From assembly GCA_944326675.1 (NCBI GenBank), contig CALVET010000079.1:16625-80624 (forward strand): 64,000 nucleotides of DNA, read 5' to 3'. The notes beneath the pieces are model-generated. The model did no database searches. It had not been told where the DNA came from and saw only the letters and a list, made by a program, of their open reading frames with translations. This DNA comes from Candidatus Gastranaerophilales bacterium (GTDB lineage Bacteria; Cyanobacteriota; Vampirovibrionia; Gastranaerophilales; Gastranaerophilaceae). Within the stretch, counting starts at the first letter, position 1. Each line of letters begins with the position of its first letter. The position numbers and the translations under genes were made by a program. Shown piece after piece: positions 59,371 to 64,000 of this stretch.

Positions 59371-61260
59371 TTAGCCGATAATTTTTTTTAAATTTTCCAA
59401 GGAAGATTTATATAATTTTACTTCATATTCTTTTAGGCTGTTTTGCATTTGTTTATATTCTTGATTATCCATGTTTATGGCTTTTTCTATTGCATCAGGG
59501 TAGTTTTCTTCTTTCTCGTATAAAATTGCATTTTCATTATTTAAGCCATTAATGGGTGCAAATCCTTGAGTGATTATACAAGGTTTTAAAAAACCGTACA
59601 TAAGTTGAAAATTGCCGCTTGTGCCTGATGTATTGTATCTTATGTGCTCGGGATCGTTTTCGTTATATGAAGTTAGCATAAAATCAGCTTTTTCAATTTC
59701 TTGATACATTTTATCAAAAGGAAGTCTGCCTTTTATGTCAAAGAATTTGTGCAGTTCTTTGGGAAGGTGTTTTAAGCTGCCTTTTCCAATGACGGTTACT
59801 TTGAAATTTCTATATCCTCTTTTATATACTTCATAAAATGAGTCAATAATCATTTTTGAATTTTTTTTGTTGGGTTTTATTGCGCCAATGGTTATAAAAT
59901 TTGTAATATCGGGGTTTTTGTCGGTAATTTTTACATCTCCAAAATAATGGGGATTAATAACAACTGATTTTCCGTTTTTGTAGTTAAGTTCTCTTAGTGT
60001 AATTAAATTTTCATTCCAAGTGTTTTTATCGAGCGCAAAACTCGCTTCATGCTCAACAAACAAAAGCTTCTTTTTGTCTGTGTCGGGGTAAAAGGCTTGA
60101 TATGCTTGGTCATAATGTATGCAATCACAAATTTTACCCACGGTTGTTACCATGACTCCTTTTACATTATTTATGGGTGTGTTTTTAAAAAATTCTTTTA
60201 TTTCTTGTTGAGATAATTTATTAAGTGTTAAATTTTTATCTTGAAATCTTGAAAAAAGACCCTCTTTGTATCTTTCAGGAGTAACCAGAACGCTAACATG
60301 GTAGCCTAAATCAAGAAGATATTTACAATATCCTGGGACAACTTCAGAGTGTGATTTGGAGCAAGGCTCCCAAACTATGAAAGTATTGTCTTTTATTATC
60401 GGAGTTTTTAGGGTTTTTTTGTAAATCGGCAAAAATCCAAAAAGGTAATATATTTGTGTATTTTCGTATTCTTTTATCCTTAAAATCAGGAAGTTTAAGA
60501 AATATTTAAGCGATTTTACTATGGTTTTTTGTTTTTTTGAAAGTTTAATATTGTTTTCTTCAAGAAAATTAATCAGGAATTTTTTTGCAAAATACGCGTC
60601 TTGTTGTTTTTTTGGTGTTTGCTTCTTTTTAACTATTGATGAAGCGTTTGCTCGGTAATAATAGTTGACGTCAGGTATGCAGACCATTTTATTTGAATTT
60701 TTTAATATTAAAGGCGTCCATAAAACATCTTCAAAATAAGCTCCTGTTTTAAAAGGAAAGTTTTTAACCATTGATGTTTTATAAATTTTATTCCATACAT
60801 AACAGCATTTTGGAATGTTGCAGAGTTTAATTTTTTCTTCAAAAGTTTCTGCAACCATTTGTTTTTCGTATTTTACCCTTGGTTTTGAGTATGTTTTTCT
60901 TGTTCTTATGATGTTGGCTGCTGCAATATCGGCGTTTTGTTCTTTAAGCGCGGTAATTAACTTTTCATAGAAATCTAAATCAACCCAATCGTCACTGTCA
61001 ACAAAACTTATATATTCCCCTTTTGCCTCTGAAATACCCTTGTTTCTTGCAGCTGATACTCCTTGGTTTTCTTGGGTTATTATTTTTATTCTATTATCTT
61101 TTTTTTGATATTCATCTAGAATTTTAGATGAATTATCGGTTGAACCGTCATTAATACAAATTATTTCTAAATTTTTATATGTTTGATTGATAAGGCTTTC
61201 TAAACATTTTGTCAGAAAAATTTCTGTATTATATACGGGTACAACCACGCTTATTTTCAT
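59371..61260 (-). CDS. Two-domain glycosyltransferase (GT2 plus GT4-like)
   Basis: 629 residues from ATG 61260 (GGAG 7 nt upstream; a TTG at 61272 is rejected). The N-terminal ~240 residues are GT2: ISVVVPVYNTEIFLTKCLES, CINDGSTDNSSKI, SAARNKGISEAKGEYISFVD and SDDW (D-x-D). The C-terminal ~340 residues resemble a GT4/GT1 GT-B enzyme (FVEHEASFALDKNTWNENLI; FITIGAIKPNKKNSKMII; KVTVIGKGSLKH). Both transfer sugars in surface polysaccharide assembly, probably at the inner membrane face. It sits next to a ManC relic and UDP-glucose dehydrogenase, a shrinking surface-glycan cluster. Confidence 0.87.
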   Translation of the reverse strand: MKISVVVPVYNTEIFLTKCLESLINQTYKNLEIICINDGSTDNSSKILDEYQKKDNRIKIITQENQGVSAARNKGISEAKGEYISFVDSDDWVDLDFYEKLITALKEQNADIAAANIIRTRKTYSKPRVKYEKQMVAETFEEKIKLCNIPKCCYVWNKIYKTSMVKNFPFKTGAYFEDVLWTPLILKNSNKMVCIPDVNYYYRANASSIVKKKQTPKKQQDAYFAKKFLINFLEENNIKLSKKQKTIVKSLKYFLNFLILRIKEYENTQIYYLFGFLPIYKKTLKTPIIKDNTFIVWEPCSKSHSEVVPGYCKYLLDLGYHVSVLVTPERYKEGLFSRFQDKNLTLNKLSQQEIKEFFKNTPINNVKGVMVTTVGKICDCIHYDQAYQAFYPDTDKKKLLFVEHEASFALDKNTWNENLITLRELNYKNGKSVVINPHYFGDVKITDKNPDITNFITIGAIKPNKKNSKMIIDSFYEVYKRGYRNFKVTVIGKGSLKHLPKELHKFFDIKGRLPFDKMYQEIEKADFMLTSYNENDPEHIRYNTSGTSGNFQLMYGFLKPCIITQGFAPINGLNNENAILYEKEENYPDAIEKAINMDNQEYKQMQNSLKEYEVKLYKSSLENLKKIIG

Positions 61261-61427
61261 TATTAACTCCAAGCTTTAAACCTTTTATCTAATTGTATTT
61301 TATGAGGAATGATTTTATTTTGCAAGAGCCGGAGTTTATTGTAAATATTTAATTTCAGAATATATTTAATCTTTTTTATTTGTATTATAAAATATATTGT
61401 TAGTTGAGTAAGCATTAGGGGAAGTTA

Positions 61428-61688
61428 ATGAAATTAATAATATTAGCAGGCGGCTTAGGCAGCCGTTTATGACCCTTATCAAGAGAAGAATATCTAAAAC
61501 AATTGTTATTACTTGAAAAAGATGAAAACGGAAATGTTTTAACAGGCAGTGTTGTTGTTGATAATGTAAAAAATTCATTTATCTATTCACAAAAAGAGGT
61601 GGTTGCTGTTTCAAGCTTAGAAAATATTATTCTTGTTGAAACAGAAGACGATATCATAAGATATGAAGATTGTTACGGAAGAGTGTAG
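61428..61688 (+). pseudogene. Mannose-1-phosphate guanylyltransferase (ManC) relic
   Basis: ATG 61428 opens with the nucleotidyltransferase N-terminus MKLIILAGGLGSRL, then an in-frame TGA (61470-61472) where the family has a strictly conserved Trp (RLWPLSR), and continues PLSREEYLKQLLLLEK. The sequence then jumps to a C-terminal piece (ENGNVLTGSVVVDNVKNSFI; ILVETEDDIIRYEDC), so most of the enzyme is deleted; only ~87 codons remain of >350. GGGGAAG precedes the ATG. It is a decayed gene next to UDP-glucose dehydrogenase. Confidence 0.85.
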
Positions 61689-61692
61689 AAAA

Positions 61693-62991
61693 TTATCTTC
61701 CTATTTGATAACATTCAAATCCTTTATCTTTTAACCTTTTTGAGTCATAGAGATTTCTCCCGTCAAAAATTACGGGGGATTTCAAAAGGGACATAATTTT
61801 TTCAAAATCCGGTCTTCTGAATTCATTCCACTCTGTTAATAAAAGCATACAATCAGCGTCTTTTAAGGCTTCGTATGCTGTTTTAGAATACGTGATTTTA
61901 TCTTTAAAATGTAATTTTGCGTTTTCTGTTGCTTTTGGGTCAAATGCTTGTATTTTTGCCCCGAGAGATAACAATTTGTTTATTATGGTTATTGAGGGTG
62001 CTTCTCTCATATCGTTTGTGTTTGGTTTAAAAGCAAGACCCCATATAGCAATTGTTTTATCAGATAGATTATTTTTAAATTTTTGTTTAATTTTTTCAAC
62101 AAAAATTTCCCTTTGTTTTTTATTGGCTTTATCTGCTTCAGATATAATGTTCATTTTACAAGAGTACTCTTCGCCTGTTTTTATTAAGGCTTTTACGTCT
62201 TTTGGAAAACAGCTTCCTCCATAACCTAATCCGGGGAATAAAAATTTATTTCCAATTCTTGTATCCGTTGACATGCCGACTCTTACCATTTCGGCGTCTG
62301 CGCCTACTTTTTCGCATAGATTTGCAATTTCATTCATAAATGAAATTTTTGTTGCAAGAAAAGAATTTGAAGCATATTTTGTCATTTCTGATGATTTAAC
62401 ATCCATTACAATAATTCTGTTTCCTGTTCTAAAAAAGGGTGCATATATATCTTGCATGATTTGCGTTGCTTTGGCTGAATTTGAACCGATAATAACTCTA
62501 TCAGGATGTAAAAAATCATCTACGGCATTTCCTTGTTTTAAAAATTCAGGATTTGAAATAATATCAAAATCAAAAGAGGTGTTTTGTTTTATTATTTTTT
62601 CAACTTTTTCTGCTGTTCCAACAGGAACCGTGGATTTATTAACTATTACTTTATAGCCGTTTAGGGCTTTTGCTATTGATTTTGCAACTTCATAAACTTG
62701 TTCTAAATTAGCTGACCCGTCCTCTTGCTGGGGCGTTCCTACTGTTATAAAACAAACTTGAGACTCTTTTGTAGCATAATCTAAATCAGTTGAAAATTTT
62801 AAACGCCCTTCTTTTGTGTTTGTTTTTACAATTTCTTCAAGCCCCGGTTCATAAATAGGAATTAACCCCTTTTTTAGTTGTTTGATTTTTTTATCATCGT
62901 TATCGATACAAATAACTTCATTTCCCATGTCGGCAAGGCAGGCACCTGCAACCAAACCAACATATCCTGTACCAATAACTGTGATTTTCAT
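61693..62991 (-). CDS. ugd: UDP-glucose 6-dehydrogenase
   Basis: 432 residues. Rossmann NAD-binding motif MKITVIGTGYVGLVAGACLA at the start; VNKSTVPVGTAEKVEKI; NPEFLKQGNAVDDFLHPDRV; catalytic Cys in LFPGLGYGGSCFPKDVKALI; second Rossmann domain with IAIWGLAFKPNTNDMREAPS. It oxidises UDP-glucose to UDP-glucuronate for surface polysaccharide. It is convergent with the ManC relic, and its start (62991) faces the decayed end of the window. A standard enzyme; UDP-N-acetylmannosamine dehydrogenase is a less likely alternative. Confidence 0.93.
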   Translation of the reverse strand: MKITVIGTGYVGLVAGACLADMGNEVICIDNDDKKIKQLKKGLIPIYEPGLEEIVKTNTKEGRLKFSTDLDYATKESQVCFITVGTPQQEDGSANLEQVYEVAKSIAKALNGYKVIVNKSTVPVGTAEKVEKIIKQNTSFDFDIISNPEFLKQGNAVDDFLHPDRVIIGSNSAKATQIMQDIYAPFFRTGNRIIVMDVKSSEMTKYASNSFLATKISFMNEIANLCEKVGADAEMVRVGMSTDTRIGNKFLFPGLGYGGSCFPKDVKALIKTGEEYSCKMNIISEADKANKKQREIFVEKIKQKFKNNLSDKTIAIWGLAFKPNTNDMREAPSITIINKLLSLGAKIQAFDPKATENAKLHFKDKITYSKTAYEALKDADCMLLLTEWNEFRRPDFEKIMSLLKSPVIFDGRNLYDSKRLKDKGFECYQIGR

Positions 62992-63149
62992 TAATAGCTC
63001 CTATAATTACTATTGGAAATTGTTTACATATAAGGGTATTATATCAAAGAACAGCATTGCAGGTAAACTATTCAGTTATAATAATTTATTTAAGTTTTGA
63101 TTTTGCAAAAATTGATGATAGTCTATTTTTTTGGTTAGTATAAAAAAGC

Positions 63150-63550
63150 AGAAAAATTTGGATATAAGTAGTGGTGGGAATTCTAATGAATATTTAGTTT
63201 TATGTAAACGTTATTTTAATAAGTTTTTTTCTTCTGGGGGCGAAAATGTTGTCGAAATAAATTCTCTTAAAGGTTTGAAATTTGATTTTGCCGTAAAATA
63301 ATTTGTCATTCTTTGTTTGACAATGAATTGGTTGATTATTTATATGATTATAAGGAGATATTGAAAAATAAAACTTATTGGATGATTTGGGGCGGAGATT
63401 TATATAATGCACCAAGAGATGAAAAACGATTATGTTAGAAGAAATTTTAAAGGGTAGTTAAATGATATAGATAAGTGTTTATTCGTTCCCGTGTTTCGGT
63501 ATATAAATTGTAAAGAAACACGTGGTTTGATTATTGCGTACGCTTAGTTT
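63150..63550 (+). pseudogene. GT56-like (WecF-type) glycosyltransferase relic
   Basis: No open frame spans this stretch, but two frames carry matching fragments. One reads NSNEYLVLCKRYFNKFFSSG to a stop at 63299. A second frame reads SLFDNELVDYLYDYKE then NKTYWMIWGGDLYNAPRDE, the W-x-I-W-G-G-D-L-Y signature of TDP-N-acetylfucosamine:lipid II transferase (WecF, GT56). A further frameshift after position ~63420 restores DYVRRNFKG before a stop. Multiple frameshifts and stops indicate a decayed gene. Confidence 0.6.
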
Positions 63551-63777
63551 GATTATTTTAATAATAGAAATATAAAAATCTTATTTAATTTTTGTCATTT
63601 TATAAATTTCTTATTATACCAAGACCTAGGATTTTATTCCATAAAATCTGCCTAAATTTGGAAGGTCTTACAAATTTTGCCCGTTTTTCGCTACATTATA
63701 TAATTCCATACAATAAAATACAGAAGTGTTAATTAAATGAAAGGATAGAATATTTGCACAAAAGTATTTATTTAGGA

Positions 63778-64000
63778 ATGAGATTAGAAGAAAATAAAAA
63801 CACTGATGAAATTCCAGACAAGCCACACCCAAATTGTAGATGCTGAATTGAAGTGAGCGAAGAAAATGGTAACAAAGATGATCTTTGCGACTGTTGGAAA
63901 TTTTATGATGAAATTGAAGAAATGATTGGGGATTTACAGAGTTTAGAAGAAGAAATGGAGTCAGAACAAAATGACATTATTATTTTTCTTGATAGTTTAA
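63778..64000 (+). pseudogene. Fragment resembling a phage head-morphogenesis C-terminus, with internal TGA
   Basis: From ATG 63778 (or TTG 63754) the frame reads MRLEENKNTDEIPDKPHPNC then RC, a TGA (63844-63846), and continues IEVSEENGNKDDLCDCWKFY and an acidic coiled-coil-like tail beyond the window. H-P-N-C-R-C is a hallmark of Mu gpF/SPP1 gp7-type head-morphogenesis proteins. The TGA falls where an aromatic residue (perhaps Trp) might be expected. Either a decayed phage gene or an unusual reading of TGA; the former is more likely. The gene runs off the right edge. Confidence 0.4.

Noticed and set aside
61428..61688. Host-wide reassignment of TGA to Trp
   Set aside because: Long intact genes in the window use TGG for Trp and end at TGA/TAA/TAG normally; the ManC frame also has a large deletion, so it is a relic.
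1..64000. CRISPR array, insertion sequence, rRNA operon or replication origin
   Set aside because: No regularly spaced repeats, transposase motifs, rRNA sequence or DnaA-box clusters were recognised by eye.

Overview
The window is AT-rich DNA from a Gram-negative-type (LPS-making) bacterium. The best guess is a gut Gastranaerophilales (Melainabacteria/Vampirovibrionia, the non-photosynthetic sister group of Cyanobacteria). This is inferred from a minC-minD-minE cluster with a cyanobacterium-like MinE, the lpxD-lpxC-fabZ-lpxA order, the low GC, and several small or coiled-coil proteins whose style I associate with that group. No rRNA, CRISPR array or intact mobile element was seen.

Layout. 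1-3.5 kb: a truncated secreted protein, a secreted HExxH putative metalloprotease, a small protein and two tandem paralogous membrane proteins of unknown function. 3.6-7.7 kb: minCDE, rplI (L9) and a coiled-coil-ended protein that looks like a surface or flagellin-like protein. 7.7-12.9 kb: a kinase-like protein with Tyr at the H-box His position, metX-metW, a GAF plus degenerate HD-GYP protein and an ATP-grasp protein. 12.9-36.4 kb: a long minus-strand block, read in transcription order as a zinc-ribbon/STAND/TPR giant, a PlsC-like acyltransferase, a ROK kinase, mfd, a PrsA/SurA-like lipoprotein, rfaE2, lpxD-lpxC-fabZ-lpxA, an M29 aminopeptidase, a polyprenyl synthase, a lepB with a large N-terminal extension, smc-scpA-scpB and a shortened, apparently non-catalytic class II RNR-like protein. 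36.5-39.6 kb: pdxJ, rplU-rpmA-tRNA-Asp, a FkbM methyltransferase and a small secreted protein.

39.7-45.5 kb: a metal-homeostasis cluster (divergent ArsR/SmtB regulator and P-type ATPase with three matching operators, then a FeoA-FeoB fusion and a small FeoC-position protein), a conserved-looking 199-aa unknown and tRNA-Glu. 45.6-48.6 kb: a DXS-like enzyme behind a promoter whose spacer is a perfect palindrome, a DJ-1/PfpI protein and a small Ala-rich protein. 48.7-57.3 kb: TPR protein, a solitary NfnA-like flavoprotein subunit, a 4-Cys miniprotein, two LeuC paralogs without LeuD, PBP4, patatin and MotAB. 57.3-63 kb: an EF-hand/coiled-coil/CHAP-like protein, a two-domain glycosyltransferase, a ManC relic and UDP-glucose dehydrogenase. 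The last kilobase is decayed: a GT56 (WecF-like) relic and a fragment resembling a phage head protein.

Recurrent theme: several proteins keep a recognisable enzyme fold but have lost catalytic residues (HD-GYP, histidine kinase, ribonucleotide reductase). The most unexpected gene-level observation is rpmA (L27), which has no ATG/GTG/TTG/CTG start in its frame and probably begins at ATA (or AAG). No single clearly new multi-gene system stands out. The best candidates are the degenerate-enzyme regulators, the zinc-ribbon STAND protein, the palindrome-controlled DXS-like gene, and the NfnA/4-Cys/LeuC group. All family assignments are by eye, without database searches.
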